64,000 bases of DNA. Source: Parietaria judaica (Eukaryota > Streptophyta > Magnoliopsida > Rosales > Urticaceae). The position numbers and the translations under genes were made by a program. Location of the stretch: NCBI GenBank assembly GCA_954871525.1, contig OX940872.1, positions 11,183,180-11,247,179 of the forward strand, read 5' to 3'. The stretch's first letter is position 1. Each line of letters begins with the position of its first letter. Positions 21,646 to 32,994 of the stretch are shown here, piece by piece. The notes below the pieces were generated by a model. The model was not told the origin of the DNA. It searched no databases and saw only the letters and a list, made by a program, of their open reading frames with translations.

Positions 21646-21941
21646 GAGGCTCATTCTACACATTTTCACACCTTTCCCCAGAGAAAAAACCGTGTCGTCG
21701 GGCCGGTAACAAGTTTTCCGCTTTGAAATAATTTTTTTCAAAATGTTACCGGGACGCCTCGGAGGCTAAAATCTTGGTAATGAAGTTGGGAATCAAACCC
21801 CGATTTCCAACAGCTTTGTGCTTCATCACCATTCTTTTCAGCCATTATCATTCTTTTTGCTGATTATTAGTCAATAGCCATCGTTTTTTCCTTGTCGATA
21901 TTGTTTTGATACTTGGAGAAACAAAGAGGGACAAAGCCTAC

Positions 21942-22787
21942 GGCTGTGTTTGTTTGAACTTAGTTAGCCTCTTAATCTTAATGGGTAAGATCAGGGTACA
22001 TTGAATGCATTTGTTTCTTTATTTTAAAATCTCTTAATGAATCTGAATAACCGCTTATTCGGTAAGATCTATACTCAAGTCTTATCCATTAAGACTTACA
22101 ATTTGGCATCTCAGGTTCATATTTCTCTTCATTCTCTAAATTTATTTCTCTCTCTCCTCCTTAAAACTTTAAAACTCCATAACACTTAATTTTTTTTTAA
22201 GAATTTGAAATTAAATGTTATCAAATATATCAATTAGTTTATAGATAAAATATTCTATATTTTTATGTTTTTATTAACATCAATTAGTCCATAGAAAAAA
22301 TATTATATATTTTTACGTTTTAATTTACATGTTTACAAATTTATTAATATAATAAATTAAATAATCATTATAATTAATTTACATTCAGTTAATTATCATA
22401 AATAATTTTATAAATGATAGAATTTTTTTAATGTACAATTTTTCAAAGTTTTTCAAATATACTATATTTATATGTTATTATAAATTATTACGACGATAAA
22501 ATATTTTCAATTATTTTTATTTTCTTAAAAAAATATAATATTTTGATTTTATTAAATAAATTATTTTAAATTTAGATTTATATTTTTATTAAAAATTATC
22601 AGTATATATTATTAACTATATAATAAAATTTTGATTCCACAAGAAAAGTATAGTCAGATCTGCATTCAGATCTTAAAAAACTTACAAACTTAATTTTTTA
22701 TTCATTCAGACTCATATGTCACATCTTATCATTCAGTTTTGCATTCGGAATTCAAACGTCTTAATCTTAATATAAACAATCACAACC
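21942..22787. mobile_element. MITE-like element, 846 bp
   Basis: The left end GGCTGTGTTTGTTTGAACTTAG matches the inverted right end GGTTGTGATTGTTTATATTAAG at most positions. A 3-bp duplication TAC flanks it (21939-21941 and 22788-22790). No ORF; very AT-rich interior. A 3-bp duplication suggests a Harbinger/Tourist-type origin, but superfamily is not certain. Confidence 0.6.
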
Positions 22788-23063
22788 TACGTAAGTGTTT
22801 CTTAATTTGATATTTGACAAGAAAATATATAATATTAAATATATTTGTTTTTCTATCTAAATTTGGATTCAATTTTGACTAGATAAACAGTGCAAGGAAT
22901 AAGCGAAGCGAATTGGTGGCAGAATTATTACAATTTGAAGCGAAGTTATTACTCATGGAGGTATGAATTTATTAAATGTTATGTTTGTATAGATTAATTA
23001 TTGTAATGATGCAAAATTAAATAGAATTCTTTTTTTATATATTTTGTACTCATAAGATTTACA

Positions 23064-24440
23064 ATGAGTTCAAATAAAAAATACAAGTCGGGAGCAGAAA
23101 AAAGAAAAGAATTTTTGAAAAAAGAGTTTTCGCATGAATCTCAATTTGGTTCTCTTCATAAGTATTTACAGGGAAACAATTATGATCATGTTAGTGGTCG
23201 TAATGAACAAGTTGGTCAACCATCAAGTGAGAAAAGGGATGTTGATGGGAATACAGAAACTGATCAAGATAGGATTGGCAATAAGAATGAGGATATTAAT
23301 GAAAATGAAGAAATCGAAGCTAAGGAATGAAAATGTGAATAAGGATGAAGAATTTGGTGACTCTATGAATGAGAATGAAAAGGAGAACGAGATGGAGATG
23401 GAGAATGAGGATAAAATAATACAAGTCACTTTTGTTTTAAGAAAGATTACCATGCAAACTAGGATCCAATCAATCAAAAGCTTATACACATTCTGGTGGA
23501 AAGAGGTCCTCAAAGAGACGTTGATATAAAATTTCCTAAAGATGATTCTAATAGGTCTTTCTCTTCGTTTCATTATTCGCGAGCTTTACTGAACGGGGAG
23601 AAGAAAGACAAAAAATGGTTGGTTTATTCAGTTTCTCTTAATAAGATATTTTGTTTTTGTTGTAAGTTGTTTGCTAATCAGCAACAGGTGGGCCAGTAGC
23701 TGAAAATGGATTTGATGACTGTCACAATGTTTCTAAACGACTTTGCATACATGAAACGAGTAGACAACACATTAATGTGATGGCTAGTTGGCTGGATTTT
23801 GATAACCGTTTGAAAAAGAACTTAACCATTGCTTCAAGTTTTCAAGAACAAATCAACAAAGAGAAGGAACATTGGAAACAGGTTCTACAGAGTATTATTG
23901 CTATTGTGAAAAGGCTCGGGATAAATAATTTGGCATTTTGTGGGGATAATGAAAAACTATACGAAAAAAAGATTGAGAATTTTTTGCAACTAGTGGAATA
24001 ACTTGCGGAATTTGATCCCACGATGCAAGAACACGTTCGTCGGATCCGGAAAAAGGAAATTCATTATCATTATTTGCGTAACAAAATTCAGCATGAAATG
24101 ATTAAAATTATGGTTTCAAAGGTGAAAGGCGTCATTGTCTCTACAATCAAAGAAGCGAAATATTTTCCAGTTATACTTGATTGTACACCAGATTTAAGTC
24201 ATGAAGAACAAGTGTCACTTGTGGTGAGGTGCGTAAATATCTCTAGAAGCCCTATCGTTATTGAAGAACTCTTTTTAGAATTTCTATAGGTTTACGACAC
24301 CACTAGGCTTGGACTCTTTGATGAACTTCTTCGAGCATTAACGACCCTTGATCTTGATGTTAACAACATAAGAGGACAAGGTTACGATAATGGATCGAAC
24401 ATGAAAGGAAAAAAAGGGCGTGCAAAGTCGATTGCTTGAA
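23064..24440 (+). pseudogene. Decayed hAT-like protein with TTF-type zinc finger and DUF4371-like region
   Basis: Starts MSSNKKYKSGAEKRKEF. An acidic N-terminal part is followed by RGPQRDVDIKFP and a zinc-finger-like IFCFCCKLF typical of TTF-type/ZMYM hAT relatives. Next comes a DUF4371-like stretch (YLRNKIQHEMIKIM, then YFPVILDCTPDLSHEEQVSL). It is broken by frameshifts near 23325 and 23700 and stops near 23697, 23999 and 24287. It ends near GQGYDNGSNMKGK, so the C-terminal half including hATC is missing. The family call rests on motif order. Confidence 0.6.
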
Positions 24441-25900
24441 TAGAATCCTAGAGCATTGTATTCACCTTGTGCTTAGGTGATGGTATAATTTTACATATAT
24501 AAAAAAAAGCATAACCCTTTAACCCTTTATTCTATTATGATATGACAAATTATACAAATACCATGCTTGTGCGCTAGTGTTTTTTTTTCGTGCTTATCTA
24601 CATAGTAAAATATTTTTAGATTACACTAGAATGTTGTTAAATTAGTAGTCAATAAATAAATATTTTGAGTAATCAAAATATTTTTATATGATCTCGACTT
24701 CATAACATAGTTAAATTATTATTTTATAAATTAATAATTTTGATAATTTAATTGTAATCTCTATAGTAAAAAAAATTCTAAAGAAGAAAGAAAGAGAAGG
24801 AAAATCTAAACAGTCAAATCTTGAACAAACGTGTATTAAACTGGATTATTTTTATAAATGAACAAAATGCTCATTTTGGGTCAAACCTTTTTAAAAACTG
24901 CCCATTGTGTGTATTTTTTAGTCTCACAAATGGGCATTTCTTAAAAGGTTTGGCACAAAATTGGGCATTTCGTACAATTTCCTTTTTATATATTTTTTTA
25001 TCATCATGGTGCCATTTGAGAAGCTCTCACTTCAACAGAATACCATTACATATCCGTATATCTAATCAAGAATTTACACGTACTCTCTATTAAATAAATT
25101 TTTGAATAATTGCTCGTAGTACCCGTATATTGCACTTTGGGTGTTTTCCGCTAATAGCTTAAGTGCATAGCAAAAATACAAGAAAATGTTATAAGCAAAA
25201 ACAAATAAAAAAAATATTAACTTGTGCACCAACACGACTTATTTTGAAAACACGTTTTTTTTATACGTTTATATATAATCAACGTATAATGTATTAAGCA
25301 TCAATGAAAAGAGAATCTCAAATACAAACAACAAGAGTATCAATCCACTCCAACCAACCAGAAAAAAGATACACTGCTTTAGACAAGTTATGAATAACGG
25401 TATTCATAGATCTCCAAACAAAACAAAACTACACTTGAGAAAAGTGCTTTAACAACTCTAAATATTGGGTGAAACCGGGTAGGGTACTCGGTTTGTTGAG
25501 GTACCCGGTACCCGGATCTAGAAACTGGGTATCCAAAAATTGATACCCGGATTTACTACTCGGTACTCGGTTTTGGAAACTACCCGGATTTACTACCCGC
25601 TTTATTTTTTTATTTATAAAAAAGTATGTCATCTCAAAAATTAAAACATGCATTCATTGTCTTAAAATTGAAATGCATAAAAAAACATTGTCTCGCATAT
25701 CAAGCCTAAGTACATCACACGAACCCTGAGAAACAAACCCTAAAACATTAAAGAAAAATAAATCGGGTATTAAACCGGTACTTGGTTTTTAGAATTTCAA
25801 TACCCAGTACCCGTATCGGATGTGGGATTTGGTACTTGGTTATACCCTCGGCACTGTTCACATGTTTGGTTCATACCTTTCATTAAACGAAGTGGGGCCC
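24441..25900. other. AT-rich intergenic region with small repeats
   Basis: No gene recognised. It contains a short hairpin (24863-24972) and a stretch with many TACCCGG / GGTACTCGG motifs (25470-25600 and 25766-25830). The ORFs here are short and domain-free. Confidence 0.4.
24863..24972. repeat. ~50-bp inverted repeat (mini-hairpin)
   Basis: The left arm AAATGCTCATTTTGGGTCAA and the complement of the right arm AAATGCCCAATTTTGTGCCA pair, continuing through AAACCTTTTTAAAAACTGCCC. The loop is about 11 nt. Probably a small MITE. Confidence 0.6.
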
Positions 25901-26179
25901 ATGTATAGTTCGTTGGGCTCGATTTTCTCTCTCCTCTTATTTTTTTTCTCTCTCCTCCCTTTTAATATTATTTATTTCCCTCCATATTTCTCTCTCCTCT
26001 GTTATTCGTCTTCTTCTTTTTTTTCGATTCCCCAATTGTCGAGAAACCCTAAAGCTCCCATTATTTCTTCGACAATTCACTGTATTCCTTCTCTTTGTCT
26101 TCTGTACCCAGCCAACGATTAGCGAATCTTTCAATTATATTGTATATCAAGAATTGACTCCTTCGAAGGTGTGTAATCA

Positions 26180-26990
26180 AATTTTATTGTTGTTTTCAAT
26201 TTATGGATAAATAGCGGTATGTATATATTATCTAGCGGTACCGATATCTGTAGGCAGAATGTACTCTCTGGATCTTTAAAATATAAGGTAAGGTTATCCT
26301 AGTATAATAAAGTAATTTTATTATTGTTTTCAATTTGTGGACAAAATATAGCGGTATGTATGTATTATCTAACGGTACCGATATCTGTAGGCATAATGTA
26401 CTCTCTGGATCTTTAAAATATAAGGTAAGGTTATCCCAATATAATAAAGTAATTTTATTATTGTTTTCAATTTTTGGACAAAATATAGAGGTATGTATAT
26501 ATTATCTAGCGGTACCGATATCTGTAGGCAGAATGTACTCTCTGGATCTTTAAAATATAAGGTAAGGTTATCCCAGTATAATAAAGTAATTTTATTATTG
26601 TTTTCAATTTGTGGACAAAATATAGCGGTATGTATATATTATATAGAGGTACCGCTATATGTAGGCAGAATGTACTATCTAGATCATTAAAATATAATGT
26701 AAGGTTATCCCAGTATGATAACGTAATTTTATTATTATTTTCAATTTGTGGACAAAATATAGCGGTATTAATGTCTTATGTACCGGTACCGAGATCTGTA
26801 GGCCGAATGTACTATATGAATCCTTAAAATATAAACTAAGATTAGCCACTGTAACCAAGTACCAAATTGTTGTTTTCAATTTTTGATAAATTATGCTCTA
26901 TGAATATCTTATGTAGCGGTACCGTAATCTGTAGGCCGAATTTAGTTCGTACTCTATTAATTCTTAAGTATAATATAAGCCTATAGCAGT
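26180..26990. repeat. 137-bp tandem repeat array, about 6 copies, carrying TAGCGGTA
   Basis: The key motif AGCGGTATGTATATATTAT (with variants) recurs at 26213, 26350, 26487, 26624 and 26761 (spacing 137 bp), with a more diverged copy near 26895. Each unit has two AGCGGTA-like motifs and GATCTGTAGGCNGAATGTA-like sequence. Copies decay toward the right. Confidence 0.9.
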
Positions 26991-27025
26991 TTAATTTAAT
27001 ATTGAATTATTTTTCCATTTGCAGG

Positions 27026-27203
27026 ATGAATGATTACCTTTTTATTGTCAGTCTTGGCGGAGAATGGAATTTCGATAGATTTCGTTACAAGTGGTGGTGA
27101 GAGGGAATAAGTGATACTGCAACTGCTTTAACCATTAAAAAGTCTGCTTTAAACAACATATTTGATTTGAAGAAGTTGTTGTATAACAAATTTGATATTG
27201 TCC
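27026..27203 (+). pseudogene. Possible MULE transposase N-terminal fragment
   Basis: A good acceptor (TTTCCATTTGCAG) precedes an ATG-led frame: MNDYLFIVSLGGEWNFDRF, one TGA, then EGISDTATALTIKKS. The 'FIVSLGGEW' start and spacing recall the N-terminus of MuDR-type transposases, but the match is weak. It stops where a piece of copia pol begins. The leader upstream is CT-rich (25925-26020). Confidence 0.35.
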
Positions 27204-27281
27204 GAGAAAATATTCAGGAGGCATCTGGAAAGTATGGGTCTGAAAGACATGGGTCATCTTCTTTAAGTACAAGTGGGAGAT
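27204..27281 (+). pseudogene. Copia pol 3' end fragment abutting the left LTR
   Basis: Identical by eye to the end of the RNase H region at 34698-34773, including the stop and the polypurine tract AAGTGGGAGA. It sits directly upstream of the left LTR, where flanking DNA would be expected. It therefore belongs to another, now mostly deleted, element unit. Confidence 0.85.
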
Positions 27282-30027
27282 TGTTGGACATATGTGTCCT
27301 TAAACAAGATATTTTATCCATTTGTAAAAGATTATGACAAGTCGTTGAATAAAGATGATGCTTATTATGATAATCTTATTATAGTTTCTGGTAGAGTAAA
27401 ATAGAATGTTTGATTCCTTAGTTCATGAAGGATGCAATTATGTTATTATTATCACAACAGAGTCAATGTGAGGAAGAATTAATAATCATAATAAATGAAC
27501 TTAAAATGTCCGTGACCTGATCAACTGGGTGGGAGCCCATTAATCGTATAAGGTCATTAATGTGACTAAGTGATAATCCTATTCTGGATTTTGTGTGTGT
27601 CACACTCACTAGAAGTGCATTAAGTATGAAGTGTCTTCATAATGGACTGGACCTGACTCAAACTCCGGAAGTTATCATATAAGACCGTCACTGATAACTT
27701 GGAGTTGAGTCACTAGTAGATGATCAAATGGATATTCGATCTAACTCCTGAGTGATCTTGAGTCCAAGCTGCTGGCTTGATTGTTCTTTGATTTAACCGT
27801 TAAAGAATACGAAATATTACTGTTGTTCCCAACACTATTATTTTGGGAACATGATAGTTAGCAGTAAGGGTAGCTTGGTCATAGACATGGGCATCACACA
27901 GCTCTCTTCAGAGTGATGATGATTCCCTTGATTGTCGGTGGTGAGAAGTGAGAGGTACCCGTGCGCAACTTATGAATCGAAAACCATAAGTGGGTTACTC
28001 ATAATATTACTGACTGAGTCAAGGATGAAAATGCAAGAGGGGCATAACGGTAGAAACCGCCTTCTCGTTTGTGAATCATCAAGTGAAAGATCAATAACCC
28101 GAATTTGATTGTATCAATGGACACCATGCTGTTATAAAGTGAATAATATATACCGTATCACTAAAGAGTGCAGCCTCGGGTCTATAGTGGAATCACTTCG
28201 AGGTTTGACGAACAACTAGCAGTTCGTTGGAGCTTAAGTGGTACGGGTCCATGGTCCCCAGGATAGCTCCGTAACGGATGATACGTACGTGATTAAAATA
28301 CATTCTGGATAATTTTTAATCATTTGGCTTGACTTATAAAACTGAAAAGTCTGTGGCAGACGTCAGATAGTTTTATCGTTAGCGTGGCAAAAGTACCATA
28401 TTTTGGTACACAAAATTAACTGATAAAAGAAAGTTAGAATTTAGATTTTCTATCAACACCATGTTGTTGGAAAATAAATTCTAAGAAACTTTTCTTTTTG
28501 AACCAAGTCATTTCGACTTACGGTTAGTGATTTATGGATTTCCTAAGTTTATGATCGGTTCGATAAACTTTGAAATTAAATCACGTGTCACGAATTTAAA
28601 TGATGGTGTGACACCATGACATTTTAATGTGTGATATTCAGATCAGGAATTATTGATATAATTTAATTATTTAGATTTAATAATTAATATCTTATTAATA
28701 ATTAATTAATAATTAATAGATTTATATTAATAAATAAAAATATATATTTATATATATTAATATGTGTAAATTCGAATTAGGGTTTGATATATGAAACCCT
28801 AGTTAAATTCGAATGGCATGATTTGGTATTTCCATATTTGCGGCATAAGTACCAAATGTTTTGGTATTTTAGCAAATCAATCAATATTATCTATTGGATC
28901 GGTTATGATTTAATATCAACCGTTGGATTAGGATATTGATAAATTCGAAATTAATGACTTGGTGACCAAGTTTTATTTTTTGAATTTGATTAATTAATTG
29001 TATCCGTAAGATCGGTCTAAGATTTAATCTTTACCGTCGGATTGAAAATTAATTAATTATATATATCTATATATATATTCGAATTATGGTTTAAGGATAA
29101 ATTCGAAATTGTTTTTAATAAATCTTTTTATTTGATTTTTATCCTAAACTAATTTGATCCATTAGATCGGTTTATAGATTTATCTCAACCATTGGATCTA
29201 GATAATGATAATTCGAATTATATATATATATATATATATATATGATAATTCGAATTTTATACTGATAAGAAGATAAGATTGGATTTTTGATTTATCTAAA
29301 TCTTTCTTATTTAATTAAATCCCTAATTAATTATATCCATTGGATTTAGATGAGATTAAATCTGGACCATTGGATTAAGATAATTAATTATATTTAATTA
29401 ATAAAATTCGAAAATAGGGAGGAAAATTCTCCAATTCGGTTACGGTTTTGAGCCTATAAATAGGAGGCTCATTCTACACATTTTTCACACCTTTCCCCAG
29501 AGAAAAATTCGAGCTCTCCCTCTTCCTCAGGGTCTGCGAATTTTCTCTCTGATCTCTTTCTTCTGGTTCGGCTTAGGAGACTATTTCTCCGGAAGCTTAA
29601 AAAGAACCATCAGTTAAGATTTTGCGACGGAGTCCTGCCGGCGAAGCTCACGCTTCGGTACGAGGATTCCAGGAGAATATCCTGGAAGATCACGGGAGTT
29701 TCCCTCAGCACCGGCAGAGCCCTGCCCAATTCAGAGCGCACAGCCGGAAATCGTCATACGAGGTACGGCCTTATGCATTAGGTTAATAAATGCAAACATT
29801 TACTGCTTTCTATTTATTTCCTATTTTGACTAGTTTATTAATAATGATTTATGAATATTAAATTACATAATATTTATCAGATCTTGGGATATGGTCATTA
29901 TCCGATATTCGGACTGTTGAACGGATAACAAGTTTTTCCGCTTTAAAATAATTTTTAAATGTTACCCGGACGGTTCGGAGGTATAACTCGTGATAATTAT
30001 ACGGATTCCGAGTCGTGATTTCCAACA
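27282..30027 (+). repeat. Left (5') LTR of copia element
   Basis: Starts TGTTGGACATATGTG and ends TTCCAACA. About 2.75 kb, long for copia. It contains several (TA)n runs, TATA at 29455 and a GC-richer U5 portion from about 29500. Confidence 0.9.
29455..29463 (+). promoter_or_regulatory. TATA box of left copia LTR
   Basis: TATAAATAG, followed about 45 nt later by CACACCTTTCCCCAGAG, the likely start region of R. Confidence 0.6.
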
Positions 30028-30029
30028 AT

Positions 30030-30042
30030 TGGTATCAGAGCC
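30030..30042 (+). other. Primer-binding site, initiator tRNA-Met type
   Basis: TGGTATCAGAGCC lies 2 nt after the LTR. This is the standard plant copia primer site. Confidence 0.9.
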
Positions 30043-30189
30043 ATGGTTCAAGGATAAATAATTACGTAATTTAATTATTGGGTTTAAAGATTGAATTATT
30101 TGATGAATAAATTAATAATTAAAATTGAAATTAATTTCTAGATATTTTAATATTAATTTAAAATTAGATTATTTCCCGACCCAAAAAAT

Positions 30190-30525
30190 CGGACCGGAAA
30201 AGTGGTCGGGCTGCTGGGCGCAGCCCAGCCCGTGGCAAGGGTTGACCAGGGGCTGCCGCTGCAGCCCCAGGGTCAAAACCCTAGGTGCCACGGGCCAGGC
30301 CCGTGGCAAAGCCCATGCCAGGGCGAGGCCCAGGGCGAAACCCTTACGGGTTGCCCTGGCGAGCAGCCCCTGGGTCTCGCGCACTGGCCTGCGGCCCACG
30401 CTGCTAGGCAGCGGAATGGGCCTGCGGGCCCACCGCAAAGCGGGCGCTGCCCTGGCCTTCCCGAAGGGCTGGGCGAGGCTTCTCCTAGGGACGTGGGCCC
30501 GGGCTTAGGCCCGGAGGGCCCACAT
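30190..30525. other. GC-rich island in copia leader
   Basis: About 335 bp of very GC-rich sequence (repeated GGGCC, GCCCGTGG, CCAGGG) sits in otherwise AT-rich leader. ORFs occur on both strands but have no domain and are an effect of base composition. It may fold into stable RNA structure. Confidence 0.7.
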
Positions 30526-31383
30526 ACATAATTTTAATTATGGGTCGGAATTCATTCCGACCCGGTTCCCTAGGAATAATTAAATATTAATTATTATTGA
30601 AATTAAACAATTATGAATTAAATTAATTATGATTAATTAATTGAAAAATAAAATATGGATGTTATTTATCGATAAATAACATTGACTTATTTTATATAAT
30701 TCATAAAATTAAATATGGATATTATTTAGTGAATAAATAATATTGTCTTATTTAATGATAAAATATGGATGATAATTCTTAGGAATGATATCATTGACTT
30801 ATTTTTAAAATTTCATGAATAATTATGTGGAACCATTGAATGAATTAATGATTATTCTTGAATGAATGGGAATCATTAAAATCTAATTATATATATTCAT
30901 CATAGATATAATTTGTTATAAACTATTTTCATAACCCGTAAACATAGTGTCTATGTTTGGATCATTATTAATATGTCATTTTAGGATAGATATAAATAAT
31001 AAAGAGTAAATGTAAAAGTGTTTATCTTGAGTCGGAAAAATTTCAACCGTACAATCTTGCCTAAGGAAGAGGGAAACAAAAGTGAGGCCGGTTCACCATC
31101 CACTTCTGGGTGACCGGTTAGGACCCCTCCCATCGACCTGGAGAGCGTACGAATTGATCTATCACTACCGACAAAATAATAAACACAATATTGGGGCTTA
31201 TTTAAATTACGTGTCGTAATAAATAAAGCCAAAATATAAACTTTTAATGTGTCATTAATAAATAGTTTATATATTAAGTTTTTATAACTTAGTAAATAAA
31301 AAAAACGTTATTTCCTAAAAACAATGGCAAGTATATAATAACTCAAAGGTCTCCATTATTACTGACACAAGGTCTGCTGACCA

Positions 31384-31729
31384 CACCGCCTCGAGTCACC
31401 CTAGTGTGTCCATTCCCTAAGGAAGGTGTGCTTCTGGAAGGTTTGACACCGTGATAGTTCCAAAAGAATATGGGGACGGAGGAATCTTGGAAATGGACCG
31501 CGAGTCACCCTAGTGTGACCATTCCCTAAGGACGATGTTTCCAAGAGGATCGCGAGAATTTAAAATAATGGGTTAAGCTTGCACGGAAGTTGGTGCTTCC
31601 CGACCGTCTATGGTGATAGTTAATAATCATAGAGAACTTGGTGGTTCTTGTTATGAATATTAATTAAGTTTAACCAAACTACACGGTTGATACCGCGAGT
31701 CACCCTAGAGTGACCATGCCACTAAGGAC
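31384..31729 (+). repeat. Three spaced copies of a ~38-bp leader repeat
   Basis: The core CGAGTCACCCTAGTGTG, then CCATTCCCTAAGGA, occurs at about 31391, 31500 and 31695 (last copy variant). The spacing is irregular (about 110 and 195 bp). A possible RNA structural or packaging element. Confidence 0.75.
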
Positions 31730-31898
31730 GGCAACGACGTGTACAGTCGGTTAAATTATCACGAAATAGTTAAAGGGTTTATTTAACGTTTTTCCCAGAA
31801 CATGTTTGCATCATGTAACTATTTCAAATAAAATATTTTTCTAAAAATTCTACCTGTAATAAAGTTTAATAAGTTTCTTTTTCAATGCCAGTCTAAAA

Positions 31899-32775
31899 AT
31901 GTCTAAAGATATTAATGTCTCGGATGATGAAAAAGATTCGGTCAACTCTGGTCCTCCATCTGAGTTTGAGCTACCGATTTTTGAAGAAGGCAGTGCTTGG
32001 TTCAAGTATGATAATGAATACGTGTTACTCAGTTTCTTATTAGACCAGTATCCAAAAAAAAATCAATCCTTCAAAGATTCGGTACTCAAAGCCTCGATGG
32101 GTGAAATTGAGAGACTAATGAAAAAGGTGAACAAAGTAACGGCTTTTGTCACTCAAGCAATGGCAAAAGATAACAAACGAAATACTGAATCGAAAGCTGA
32201 ACCAGGAAGAAAAGAAAGAAAAGTTGGTTTATCTGCAATGTGCTTCCAATGTGGAACAAGGAAAAGAGTGCGAGGTCAGCTGCGATGCAGACTGCACATG
32301 AGTTCACAAAAGGGTAAAACCTATTCTGAATTCGAAATTAGTTTTTTATTGGAGAGATTCAAATCTCAGATCCATAGATTAAAATTATAAACATTGCAAA
32401 CGTTTTTTTTTTATGACAGAAGTTGCTTCTGCTAAAAAGAAAAACGGAGATGGAGCTTTATGCATTGAATGCTGGCTCAAACCAAGAGCAAAAGGGCACA
32501 CAATGTGTCGAGAGCATCTACGGGCTTGGAGAGGTAATGACTCTTCTGTCAACCCCGAAATTAGTTTTTATTGGAGAGATTCAAATCTCAGATCCATAGA
32601 TTAAAATACTAATGCTTGTTCATTTTCTTTTCAAGATTCAGCAGGAGCTCTGTTGATGAAAACTCAGCAGGAAACGAAAGCGGCTAGTACTCGAGTGTCT
32701 CGAAGAAGGAAGCATGCTTTAAGTTTTTTTTTATTCGATTTAAGTTTATTGTTATCATTATTTTTGCATTGTTAA
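31899..32775 (+). CDS. Unrecognised three-exon ORF with two C-x2-C-x11-C-x2-H motifs, inside copia element
   Basis: Exon 1 is 31899-32313, exon 2 is 32420-32533 and exon 3 is 32636-32775. Both introns are phase 1 with GT-AG ends and T-rich acceptors. The product is 222 residues. The N-terminus is acidic (MSKDINVSDDEKDS), the middle has a helical stretch, and the rest is Lys/Arg-rich. Exon 1 ends with CFQCGTRKRVRGQLRCRLH and exon 2 carries CIECWLKPRAKGHTMCREH, two possible zinc-binding modules of the same spacing. Exon 2 with its flanking intron looks like a tandem duplication of the end of exon 1. It occupies the place of gag/protease/integrase. I recognise no family. It could be a captured host gene or a novel element-encoded nucleic-acid-binding protein. 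Confidence 0.5.
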
Positions 32776-32994
32776 AACCTCGATTTATTTTTGGATATTG
32801 ATTGCACGAAATGATTCTTAATTAATAAAGGTTTTATATGTTTCGAATTATTTTGCAATATCCAGATAAATATAGTGACAGTTATTTTTGTTCCATCTAT
32901 AGTCTTTAATCACTCTAATTGATTTATTTAGATCAAATATCATTTTTAATCATGATGATTAATAGAGAATGAAATTAGAGGAAATTATTCACAA

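Larger units (their letters stand above)
11159..21812 (+). mobile_element. Solo LTR of the long-LTR copia family, split by a CACTA insertion
   Basis: Bases 11159-11296 and 19575-21812 together align by eye with the two LTRs at 27282 and 34774: start TGTTGGACATATGTG, end TTCCAACA. A perfect 5-bp duplication GCTTT flanks it (11154-11158 and 21813-21817). No primer site follows the right end and no pol precedes the left end, so it is a solo LTR from LTR-LTR recombination. Relative to the other LTRs it lacks about 0.4 kb between the TATA region and the 3' end (near 21690). Confidence 0.9.

Noticed and set aside
25820..26122. 100-codon ORF upstream of the 137-bp array
   Set aside because: Driven by a CT-rich leader-like tract (Ser/Leu/Phe runs); more likely untranslated leader.
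26335..26827. Similar 65-72-codon ORFs repeated along +
   Set aside because: Produced by the 137-bp tandem repeat; length and content follow the repeat, not coding selection.
30125..30531. ORFs of about 90-127 codons on both strands in the GC island
   Set aside because: Open frames arise from base composition; Ala/Gly/Pro/Arg-rich products without domains.
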